Shown here: positions 7,925 through 15,405 of the stretch, in pieces
Numbering within the stretch: position 1 is the first letter of the stretch
Layout: each line of letters begins with the position of its first letter
Origin: Anaerolineae bacterium
Lineage (GTDB): Bacteria; Chloroflexota; Anaerolineae; B4-G1; SLSP01
Direction: 5' to 3'
DNA: 36,287 nt
Assembly: GCA_016931185.1 (NCBI GenBank)
Contig: JAFGFI010000010.1
Coordinates: 1 to 36,287, forward strand
Made by a program: the position numbers and the translations under genes
The notes under the pieces: generated by a model
What the model was told of the DNA's origin: nothing
Database searches by the model: none
Seen by the model: only the letters and a program-made list of their open reading frames with translations

Positions 7925-9140
7925 TTTTGAAACGCTACAAGCAGAACACTTAAATTTGTTAGAGGAAAGTGAGAATGAGGGGGAATTGGATGTAGTCAAA
8001 ATCCATGCTTATATTGAGCGCGCGTGCCTTATGTCTGTCAATATTGGTGACCCACATAAGCGTAACCAATTGCGAGCTAATCTTAACTATTGGGCTTCCT
8101 ACATCTATGATCGCACGGGGGTATTACCGGATACTACGCTAAGACCGGGTATAGAGGGCGAATCCCAAAGTTTGCCAGAGCGTACGGCGTGGCTGCAATG
8201 GCTGGCGCGTCATAAAGTTGGGGTGGGTGTTGGAACGACGATTGGTCTGCTGTGTATTTTTCTTTTTTTCGTGGCGCCGCGGTTGGGGCGTTTATTTGTG
8301 ACTATTACCGATTCCTTGGTTACAGGGTCGCTCGCGACGCCCAAAGTCGGGCCGACGGAAGGCGTATATCATGAGCCACTGATGTCGACTCAGACCCCCA
8401 TACCGGCTATAACTCCTTCTTCTGCATTGATACCTTTATTTGGGGAAGATGTGCCAAATACAGTACCGCCGGGATTCGAACATTTTGAAGCCATATATCC
8501 TTTCCATCGTGAGCAATTGCTGGCGACGGTGCAAGCCACTGCAAACGCTTGTGATACGCCGTTGTTGTATGTGTATTTTGATAGTGAGACACGTTCTGCG
8601 TTGAAGACCGTGTCGGCATCTGCTCCCATTGTGCGTATTGAGGGCCTGGCCGGTGTAAATGTCGACCAGCAGCGGCTGTCAGACGAGGGATTAGTGACTT
8701 TTTTCCTGGATGCGCAAGTTACCAGTGCAGAACGAGTATTTTTGGTGCGTCTTGAGGAACCGGAGTTTATGGCAATGGATGTGATTGTGCAGTTCGTCGC
8801 CGATTGCAGCCAGAATGAAATATTGATATCGTATCAGTTCCAGGATGCCCCTTCACGGATTGGGCGACCTATCCTCTCAGATGATCTTCAGTTGGATTGG
8901 GAATTGCTGACCTGGGGCCCGTCACCCTTTGATGAGAGTTGGGTGGCGCAACTACGTCTTATTGCACAAGGGGGAGATAGGCAGTCCTACGTTTATTGGG
9001 TAGACGGAGTACCGTTGGCAACGGATGTGATTGTGGTCAACGGCCAAGCTTGCCAACCTGCTCGCCGCGCTGTGGGTGTTAGTTCCGGGGGAAAGACAGT
9101 GTTGCGCGAGTTGGTCTTGCTATCACCCTATTGTCCATAA
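7917..9140 (+). CDS. Single-pass membrane protein encoded with the CHAT protein
   Basis: The 407-residue product has an acidic helical cytoplasmic domain (about 1-80; motifs F-E-T-L-Q-A-E-H and R-N-Q-L-R-A-N-L-N-Y-W-A). A linker follows, then one membrane helix at about 101-121. A long outside region comprises a Thr/Pro/Ser-rich stalk (about 135-170) and a beta-rich domain (about 180-407) containing four or more cysteines. I do not recognise the outside domain. The gene starts at ATG 7917, inside the last codons of the CHAT gene, which strongly suggests coupled translation and a physical partnership. A sensor or tether bringing an outside signal to the CHAT peptidase is a reasonable inference, but nothing in the sequence proves it. 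Confidence 0.8.
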   Translation: MTDFETLQAEHLNLLEESENEGELDVVKIHAYIERACLMSVNIGDPHKRNQLRANLNYWASYIYDRTGVLPDTTLRPGIEGESQSLPERTAWLQWLARHKVGVGVGTTIGLLCIFLFFVAPRLGRLFVTITDSLVTGSLATPKVGPTEGVYHEPLMSTQTPIPAITPSSALIPLFGEDVPNTVPPGFEHFEAIYPFHREQLLATVQATANACDTPLLYVYFDSETRSALKTVSASAPIVRIEGLAGVNVDQQRLSDEGLVTFFLDAQVTSAERVFLVRLEEPEFMAMDVIVQFVADCSQNEILISYQFQDAPSRIGRPILSDDLQLDWELLTWGPSPFDESWVAQLRLIAQGGDRQSYVYWVDGVPLATDVIVVNGQACQPARRAVGVSSGGKTVLRELVLLSPYCP

Positions 9141-9145
9141 TATGG

Positions 9146-9176
9146 CGTAGGACAGACTGGAAAGGCTGTCAATCCG
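9146..9176 (+). repeat. Short dispersed CGTAGGACAG repeat with dyad, copy 1
   Basis: The spacer between the CHAT partner and the hybrid kinase contains CGTAGGACAG followed by GAAAGGCTGTC. GACAG and CTGTC form a short stem. The same CGTAGGACAG word with a CTGTC on its left occurs at 26356-26374, again just downstream of a gene. It may be a weak transcript-end hairpin or a small dispersed repeat. Confidence 0.45.
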
Positions 9177-9200
9177 TGAGTGTATACTCAAGGGGGTATA

Positions 9201-12074
9201 ATGAAAACGCCTTCCATAGCTGGTGGGGCCGGTGATATTATGCAGCGCAAGCATGCGGAAAAAACGCTGCAACAGTCCCATCAATCGTTATTGGCGCAGC
9301 AGATTGCTGTAAGCCAATTGGCCCTGGCATTAGGCGACCCTCGTGACCTTGAGCAAGTGTACCATACTATTTATACACATATTCAAGCCTTAGTGGATGT
9401 GCAGGCGTTCGCTATCTCTTTTTATGATGCCGATCCCCACCATATCCGGACCGAGTATGCGGTTTATGATGGCTCTGTTGTAGACGCGACATGGGTTTTT
9501 CCGATTCCGTTACTAGATCCAGGTACGGGAACACAGAGTCAGGTTATCCATACCGGGCAGTTTTTGTATATCTCCGATGATTTTGACGCAGTTACTTCAA
9601 CTCTATCTCAGATTGCTTCCCGACAGCCTAATGCCGAGGACAACAAAACTCTCGGTGAGGTATTTTTGGCGCAAGCCATGCAAACAGGTTCAGTGTTGCG
9701 ATCCGCTCTTTATTTACCCTTAAGGACTGAAGGGAAGACGATTGGGGTATTGCAATTGTATAGCCATCTGCCGGAAGCTTATACGCAAGCGGATATCGAA
9801 CTGCTCATGGCGTTGGCCAATGTGGCTGCTATTGCAGTACAAAACGCTAAATCATATAGTGTGGCGCAGCGAGAACTACTCGAACGTCAACGAGTGGAAA
9901 TTTCATTAGAACGGCGGGTGGCTCAATTAGTGCTCTTGAATGATATTGGGGAACGAATCGCTGCTGTGTCACAGTTGGATAGCGTGTTAGAACGGGCTGC
10001 TCACCTGGTACAGGAAAATTTTGGCTACCGTCATGTGGGCATCTTTATCCTGGATCGTGAGTGGGGGAAGTTTGTGATGCGGGCGAAAGTCGGCGAGTTC
10101 GCCGATCTCTTTCCACCACATCATCATTTAGAGTTAGGACAGGGGATGGTCGGTTGGGTAGGACAGTACGGGGTAACGTTATTGTCGAATGATGTGGAAA
10201 ACGAATCACGTTATGTCAACCTGTACCCCGATCTCGTTCCCACATGCTCTGAATTGAGTGTACCGATTCGAGTACAAGATGAAGTGGTGGGAGTTCTTGA
10301 TATCCAAAGCACGTATCTTAATGCTTTTGATGAGGATGATGTCCTGGTGATGCAAACGCTTGCCGGTCAAATTGCGGTAGCAATTGAGAATGCGTGGTTA
10401 TATGACGCGGCACAGCAGGAGCTTGCTGAACGCAAATTGGCCGAGGAAGCCTTTCGCGAGAGCGAACGACGTTATCGCGCACTCTTTGAACGTGCGAATG
10501 ACGGCGTTTTCATCCTCACTTTGGATGGTATCCATATCGCTGTCAATCGTCGCGCGCACGAGATGTTGGGATATGAGATGGGCGAGTTAATCGGACTTTC
10601 CGTCCGCGAGGTTGTGTTGCCTGATGAGTATGGTGATTCGGAAAATAGACGTGCCGCATTGTTGGAACAAGGTTCTTTGCCCTTGTATGAGTGTACCTTT
10701 CGGACCAAACAGGGCACTTTGTTGCCGGTGGAAATTAATATGCTTGTTGTTGAAGATGATGCGGGCCAGCCCCTCCATATTCAGAGTATCGTGCGTGATT
10801 TGAGCGCGCGTAAACAAGCAGAGGCCGCTTTGGAAGCGGAACGCGCGTTATTGGAACGGCGAGTTGCAGAGCGCACCGCCGATTTACGTCAGGCGAATAT
10901 CGAACTCACCCGTGCCGCGCGGGCCAAGGATGAGTTCCTGGCTACAATGAGTCATGAGTTGCGTACCCCTTTAACGGCTATCCTGGGAAAGGCCGAGACC
11001 CTGCAGGAAGGTATCTTTGGCCCGCTTAACGCGAAACAGGTTGCCTCATTGCGCACGATTGAGGAAAGTGGACGCCATTTGTTATCGTTGATTAACGATA
11101 TTCTTGATGTGGTGAAGATCGAGTCGGATAAACTCAAGTTGCACATTGAACCTGTTTTCATCCCTTCGGTTTGTGAAACCAGTCTGCGCATGATTAAACA
11201 GGCAGCTCATCAAAAGCAGATTAAAATCTTCTATGAATTGGATAGCAAGGTGGTATCCCACGCAATTCAGGCCGATGGGCGACGACTCAAGCAGATTTTG
11301 GTCAACTTATTAAGTAACGCGGTCAAGTTTACACCCATCGGTGGCGCAGTGGGTTTTGAAGTTGTGGGGGACGCTGTGGAAGAACGTCTCCATTTTACTG
11401 TGTGGGATACCGGGATCGGTATTGCACCGGAGGATCAGACGCGGTTATTTCAGCCTTTTGTGCAGTTAGACAGCAGACTTGCGCGGCGATATACGGGAAC
11501 TGGACTGGGGTTGGCTTTGGTTGCGCTTCTCACGGAGATGCATGGCGGCAAGGTAAAGCTGGAAAGCGAGATGGGAAAAGGCAGCCGTTTTACTGTCTCT
11601 TTGCCTTGGCTACCTGTGTATGGAACCAGGGTATCTGGAGCAACTGTGCCCGTGGCAGAGGTGGGCGTGAATACTGTAGCTCTTAGTTATCCAATAGAAC
11701 AAAACGCTCCTCTTATTTTATTGGCAGAGGATAATAAAGATAGCATCAATACTTTTTCTAAGTATTTGCAGGCGATGGGATATAGGATGCTCATAGCTCA
11801 TAATGGGATTGAGGCCGTTCAGTTCGCGCGTGAAGCCCACCCTGATTTGATCTTGATGGATATTCAGATGCCGGAAATGGATGGTCTGGAAGCGACATAT
11901 CAATTGCGCGCCGATCCTTACTTAAAAACAGTACCTATTATTGCTCTCACGGCATTAGCTATGCCTGGTGATCGGGAACGTTGTTTAGCGGCGGGGGTCA
12001 ATGCCTATGTCAGTAAACCGGTGGAATTGAGGGAATTGCTTAGCTTGATTGAGAATTATCTAGACATAAATTGA
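9201..12074 (+). CDS. Hybrid sensor histidine kinase (GAF-GAF-PAS-HisKA-HATPase-REC)
   Basis: This is a 957-residue soluble sensor. The domains in order are GAF (about 45-215), GAF (about 240-405), PAS with its PAC end (about 420-545), a coiled-coil joint (about 545-575), a HisKA dimerisation domain with S-H-E-L-R-T-P (phospho-acceptor H585), a HATPase with N-box L-S-N-A-V-K-F, G1 D-T-G-I-G-I and G2 G-T-G-L-G-L, and a receiver domain at about 832-955 with D887 in M-D-I-Q-M-P. It has no membrane helix, so it reads a cytosolic signal or ligand. ATG 9201 is chosen because AGGGGG lies about 5 nt upstream; an in-frame GTG at 9180 lacks a site. The receiver-first kinase gene begins 42 nt after the stop, suggesting a shared phosphorelay. 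Confidence 0.93.
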   Translation: MKTPSIAGGAGDIMQRKHAEKTLQQSHQSLLAQQIAVSQLALALGDPRDLEQVYHTIYTHIQALVDVQAFAISFYDADPHHIRTEYAVYDGSVVDATWVFPIPLLDPGTGTQSQVIHTGQFLYISDDFDAVTSTLSQIASRQPNAEDNKTLGEVFLAQAMQTGSVLRSALYLPLRTEGKTIGVLQLYSHLPEAYTQADIELLMALANVAAIAVQNAKSYSVAQRELLERQRVEISLERRVAQLVLLNDIGERIAAVSQLDSVLERAAHLVQENFGYRHVGIFILDREWGKFVMRAKVGEFADLFPPHHHLELGQGMVGWVGQYGVTLLSNDVENESRYVNLYPDLVPTCSELSVPIRVQDEVVGVLDIQSTYLNAFDEDDVLVMQTLAGQIAVAIENAWLYDAAQQELAERKLAEEAFRESERRYRALFERANDGVFILTLDGIHIAVNRRAHEMLGYEMGELIGLSVREVVLPDEYGDSENRRAALLEQGSLPLYECTFRTKQGTLLPVEINMLVVEDDAGQPLHIQSIVRDLSARKQAEAALEAERALLERRVAERTADLRQANIELTRAARAKDEFLATMSHELRTPLTAILGKAETLQEGIFGPLNAKQVASLRTIEESGRHLLSLINDILDVVKIESDKLKLHIEPVFIPSVCETSLRMIKQAAHQKQIKIFYELDSKVVSHAIQADGRRLKQILVNLLSNAVKFTPIGGAVGFEVVGDAVEERLHFTVWDTGIGIAPEDQTRLFQPFVQLDSRLARRYTGTGLGLALVALLTEMHGGKVKLESEMGKGSRFTVSLPWLPVYGTRVSGATVPVAEVGVNTVALSYPIEQNAPLILLAEDNKDSINTFSKYLQAMGYRMLIAHNGIEAVQFAREAHPDLILMDIQMPEMDGLEATYQLRADPYLKTVPIIALTALAMPGDRERCLAAGVNAYVSKPVELRELLSLIENYLDIN

Positions 12075-12116
12075 CCCTTTTTGTAATTGATACTTTTAAT
12101 TTTTAAGGAAAGCATA

Positions 12117-13613
12117 ATGGATGAGAAGCCCCGTGTATTGATTATAGATGATGAACCTAGTGCGCGCGAAATTATAGAAGATTACCTGTGGCGTGAGGAT
12201 TACGATCTGATATCACTCTCCAGTGGCTTAGAAGCCCTGGCACAAATAAAGGACATTGCGCCGGATATTGTGTTGTTGGATGTGATGATGCCCCATCTGG
12301 ATGGCTTTGAAGTTTGCCGGCGGTTACGCGCCGATCCTGAATTGGCCGAAATTCCGATAGTTATGGTGACTGCGTTGGAAGACCGAGATGCTCATATTGA
12401 GGGCATCCAGGCAGGAGCTGATGATTTTTTGACTAAACCGATTGACTCGGCCTTGTTGAAAGCCCGTGTGCGTACTATTATTCGTCTCAACCGTTATCGT
12501 CACCTGCTCGAAGAACGACGCAAGTTCGAGTGGCTGGTTGAAAATTCGCAGGATGGTATCTTGATCCTGGATGCAGGGGGGAATATCCGCTATTTAAACG
12601 TTACTGCCCGCTTATATTTTAATCTTTCTATAGATACTATCTCTGATAGCACTATCTCTGATAGCACTATCCCTGATAGCACTATCCCTGATAGCTCTTT
12701 CCTTGCGCTCGCCCGCCGTCATTACCAGCTTCAGCCAATCGAAGCCTGGGAACACTGGCCTGCCCAGCGATTGGCCGTTTCTGATATTTCTCCCTGTTAT
12801 CTGGTACGGCCGGAGACTTTTGAGACTACCGCGTTGTGGTTAGCCGTTACCGTATTTCCGTTAGCACAGGAAAGTAGTGGGAGTTGGGTAGTGCGCTTGC
12901 AGGATATCACCAGCGAAATAAGCGCATATCAGGGGATATACGAATTTCACGCTTTGATCTCTCATAAGCTGCGTACACCATTGACACATATTATGGGGGG
13001 CATAGATATTGTGGCGGAGTTTGGGGATACACTTGACGCGGAGAAGCGTAGGGAATATTTACAGTTAGCTCAAGTGGGAACCCAACGTTTGCACAGTACA
13101 CTTGAAACGATTTTGGCCTATCGGGAACGCGTTAGTGGCATAGCACCTGGCGGCATATTTGATGTGCGGCAATTACCGGATGTGCTTGCTGAAATTCAGG
13201 AACAGCTTAACCTGGAATCTCTATGTTATGGAGCTGCTGATGTGACTGCTTTTGTGCAATTATCGCGTGAAGATATAACATTGGTCTTGATGGAATTGTT
13301 AAAGAATGCTCAGAAATTTCACCCATCTCATACACCAGTTATCGAAGTGTCCTTGACTATTGTTGACGCATCCATGCTGCGCCTACAAGTAGTGGATGAT
13401 GGCCGCCATTTGCCCCCAGAGCAGTTCGCGCATATTTGGAGACCTTATTACCAGAGTGACCGCTATTTTACCGGGGAAATACCCGGTTTGGGATTAGGGT
13501 TACCTCTGGTCGCTATCCTGGTGTGGAACGCGGGTGGAAATTGCCGGGCTTACAATCGCCCAGAAAAAGCAGGACTGGTGGTTGAGTTATTGTTACCGCG
13601 TGCGTCAAACTAA
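12117..13613 (+). CDS. Response-regulator histidine kinase (REC-PAS-HisKA-HATPase)
   Basis: The 498-residue protein starts with a receiver domain (about 5-125) with acidic pocket I-D-D-E, phospho-acceptor D55 in L-L-D-V-M-M-P and the K of T-K-P-I. A PAS-like segment (about 135-270) follows, then a kinase core with I-S-H-K-L-R-T-P (H283). In the ATP domain the N-box (E-L-L-K-N-A-Q-K-F) and G2 (G-L-G-L-G-L-P-L-V) are present, but the G1 box reads V-V-D-D-G-R-H-L-P rather than D-x-G-x-G. Activity may therefore be altered. ATG 12117 has AAGGAAAG just upstream. It probably takes phosphate from the hybrid kinase before it. No DNA-binding output is present in either protein. It ends tail to tail with the methyltransferase gene, overlapping by 4 nt. 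Confidence 0.88.
   Translation: MDEKPRVLIIDDEPSAREIIEDYLWREDYDLISLSSGLEALAQIKDIAPDIVLLDVMMPHLDGFEVCRRLRADPELAEIPIVMVTALEDRDAHIEGIQAGADDFLTKPIDSALLKARVRTIIRLNRYRHLLEERRKFEWLVENSQDGILILDAGGNIRYLNVTARLYFNLSIDTISDSTISDSTIPDSTIPDSSFLALARRHYQLQPIEAWEHWPAQRLAVSDISPCYLVRPETFETTALWLAVTVFPLAQESSGSWVVRLQDITSEISAYQGIYEFHALISHKLRTPLTHIMGGIDIVAEFGDTLDAEKRREYLQLAQVGTQRLHSTLETILAYRERVSGIAPGGIFDVRQLPDVLAEIQEQLNLESLCYGAADVTAFVQLSREDITLVLMELLKNAQKFHPSHTPVIEVSLTIVDASMLRLQVVDDGRHLPPEQFAHIWRPYYQSDRYFTGEIPGLGLGLPLVAILVWNAGGNCRAYNRPEKAGLVVELLLPRASN
12636..12695 (+). repeat. 15-bp tandem repeat in the receiver-kinase gene
   Basis: There are four adjacent in-frame copies of ACTATCYCTGATAGC (12636-12650, 12651-12665, 12666-12680, 12681-12695). 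The first two have T and the last two have C at the variable base. Each unit contains CTATC and GATAG, which are inverted relative to each other, so each copy can form a small stem. They encode T-I-S-D-S twice and T-I-P-D-S twice, inside the PAS-like segment. Confidence 0.92.
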
Positions 13614-14317
13614 CGTTGAAAGACAAAGACACTGCCGCCGCTGGTCTCTGGTTGGTAGGGGGCCTGGTTAAAGTTGCTAAAATGCCCCGTCATTTGGAAC
13701 CCGATTTCCTGGTGTAGGTTTTTCAATTCCGCAACCCGTTGTGGATATAACTGTTGTGTGTCTTGCGCGATGATGGTCTGCCTACGCAATAGCTCGGTTT
13801 TGAATTGCACTGTTGTGGGGGTTATGTTTGTGTAGGTTCGGCGAAACATCACCCCTTCTTCCTCAATGACCTTATCCGGGAAATGATGTTCTGTGCGTTG
13901 GATAATCACATCCCAGTTAACCAATTGAACGATCCAGATGCCATCGGGTTCTAGTTGACGGTATACCTTATTAAGAAAAGGAGATCTTTCTTCTGGTGGT
14001 AGATAGGCGTAGACGTTGCCCAGGCAAACAATCCCCGTGTAAGTCTGCGGCAGTGTATCTATAGCCTGCATATCCAGCACATAATACTCACTCACTGGAT
14101 CGTTTCTACGTGCAATTGTGATCATTTCTGGGGCGCTATCTATGGCTGTGACGGCATAGCCACGTGCGGCTAACAATGCGGCATATTGCCCGTTCCCACA
14201 GCCAATATCTAATATATTTCCTTCTCTTGACGTATATTGAGCGAGGAGGGAGATAAGGGCTTCATTCACCGGGAATACTTTTTGATAATAAGGTGCTAAC
14301 CAGGTATATATGCTCAT
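13610..14317 (-). CDS. Class I SAM-dependent methyltransferase
   Basis: The 235-residue protein shows the S-adenosylmethionine site I-L-D-I-G-C-G-N-G-Q near residues 36-45. It is followed by V-T-A-I-D with the ribose-binding acid, and then V-L-D-M-Q-A-I-D in motif II. It is a small cytosolic methyltransferase with a beta-rich C-terminal part (about 160-235). The methyl acceptor cannot be told; the closest layouts are generic Methyltransf_25/11 proteins. ATG at 14315-14317 is preceded on the minus strand by GGAAAG. It lies downstream of the GNAT gene on the same strand with a 92-nt gap that includes a small GGTATA/TATACC dyad. Confidence 0.85.
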   Translation of the reverse strand: MSIYTWLAPYYQKVFPVNEALISLLAQYTSREGNILDIGCGNGQYAALLAARGYAVTAIDSAPEMITIARRNDPVSEYYVLDMQAIDTLPQTYTGIVCLGNVYAYLPPEERSPFLNKVYRQLEPDGIWIVQLVNWDVIIQRTEHHFPDKVIEEEGVMFRRTYTNITPTTVQFKTELLRRQTIIAQDTQQLYPQRVAELKNLHQEIGFQMTGHFSNFNQAPYQPETSGGSVFVFQR

Positions 14318-14409
14318 TTAGTCTTTCCATAGACGGTATAACTCTATACCCTTTGGCATCTCTTATTGTGGGTTGCGTGCTGAACATATTTATCTCACGT
14401 ACTGGGATG

Positions 14410-14925
14410 CTACGGGTGTTCCGCCGGATGGGGATTCTTTGCAAAGTCGCTTAAAGATGCGATCATCTTTCTTAACAAAATCTCCGAATGTCCTGTCACG
14501 AGATAATCCTTTAATTCACCTATAACTTCATAGCCAAGTCGTTGGTATAGGCGTTGCGCATTGTGATTAAAAGAGGAGACGCACATAAATACATTGGGAC
14601 TCTCACGGAAAATCCTTTCTTCCGCAAATGCGATCAATTGGCTTCCGATGCCCCGACTGCGCCATTCCGGCGCGATACAAAGGGTCTGGATGTAGCCGAT
14701 AAAGGCCCCGCGCATATTCAGGATGGTGAATCCTACAATGTCATTCTCTATCCTGGCAAGGTAGATTTCTTTTCCCGGGGCTGTCAGCGTTTTTATCCCT
14801 GCTTCATAATCCCGACCTAGTGTAATCCACGGTTCCGATGTCGCCATCATCCGCGCGCACACAGCAATTTCATCAGGGCGGGTGAGGGAACTTACGGTAA
14901 TAGAAACTTGAGAACTTATGTTCAT
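14410..14925 (-). CDS. GNAT family N-acetyltransferase
   Basis: This 171-residue GNAT protein has the acetyl-CoA pyrophosphate loop at motif A (A-P-E-W-R-S-R-G-I-G-S-Q-L) and the C-terminal Y-Q-R-L-G-Y-E-V motif typical of RimI/PhnO-like enzymes. It would transfer acetyl from acetyl-CoA to an amine, possibly a protein N-terminus or small amine; the substrate is unknown. The start lies 2 nt after the stop of the truncated phosphodiesterase frame, with no clear Shine-Dalgarno, so translation may depend on coupling to that remnant. The last residues (N-P-H-P-A-E-H-P) are not part of the fold. Confidence 0.85.
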   Translation of the reverse strand: MNISSQVSITVSSLTRPDEIAVCARMMATSEPWITLGRDYEAGIKTLTAPGKEIYLARIENDIVGFTILNMRGAFIGYIQTLCIAPEWRSRGIGSQLIAFAEERIFRESPNVFMCVSSFNHNAQRLYQRLGYEVIGELKDYLVTGHSEILLRKMIASLSDFAKNPHPAEHP

Positions 14926-14927
14926 GA

Positions 14928-15320
14928 TTAACCAACCCTGTTGTGTATGTTTCTAAGACGTAATGCCAGATCTAACTTATCTGTAGAAAACTGATCTATC
15001 TCAAAACGAACTTTCCCTCGCCCTAACGTTAATACTTCTTCCAATGTTAACATTCTTTCTGAAGCAAAGTCTGGATCAAACCAACTTCCAATATCCAGTT
15101 CTCTCAGCGTTTGGAATGAGTGTTCTTCGATATACCCATTGCCATTTTCAGTTCTGCCCAGGTAGTAATTGTGATGAATCAGCAGGTATCCGTCTTTGGT
15201 GAGATGCACGTCGAATTCGATGGCATCTGCCCCTTTGTCAATTGCAGAGCTAAATGCCGTCGGCGTACTTTCTGGTGCGTTTCGTCTATCTCCACAATGG
15301 GCAACAATGAGCGGTTGCAA
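14928..15320 (-). pseudogene. Truncated glycerophosphodiester phosphodiesterase (GDPD) remnant
   Basis: About 130 residues match the N-terminal half of GDPD enzymes, which normally have about 230-260 residues and hydrolyse glycerophosphodiesters. Recognisable parts are I-V-A-H-C-G at the N-terminus, A-P-E-S-T-P-T-A-F, G-A-D-A-I-E-F-D-V-H-L-T-K-D-G, the second histidine region I-H-H-N, and T-L-E-E-V-L. The conserved H-R-G is H-C-G, so an active-site arginine is lost. The frame stops in mid-barrel, immediately before the GNAT gene, and the C-terminal half is absent. The likely start is TTG 15318-15320, with AGGAT about 5 nt upstream. A longer open frame reaches 15500 but reads through the terminator into ftsH. 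I treat it as a decayed gene; expression of a short protein cannot be excluded. Confidence 0.7.
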
Positions 15321-15352
15321 TTTAAATCCTGCGCTTAATAATGTGAGGTTTG

Positions 15353-15395
15353 CACATAAAAAACCCCGCCGTTGTTGAGCGGGATTTTTTATGTG
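15353..15395 (-). terminator. Rho-independent terminator downstream of ftsH
   Basis: Inverted arms 15353-15369 and 15379-15395 (17 nt each, one mismatch) enclose a 9-nt loop. The GC-rich core is CCCGC/GCGGG, flanked by A6 on one side and T6 on the other. On the minus strand the stem is followed by a T-run, and it begins 10 nt past the ftsH stop. The symmetrical A/T flanks mean it could also act on plus-strand transcripts. Confidence 0.85.
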
Positions 15396-15405
15396 TGGAT
15401 TCCAT

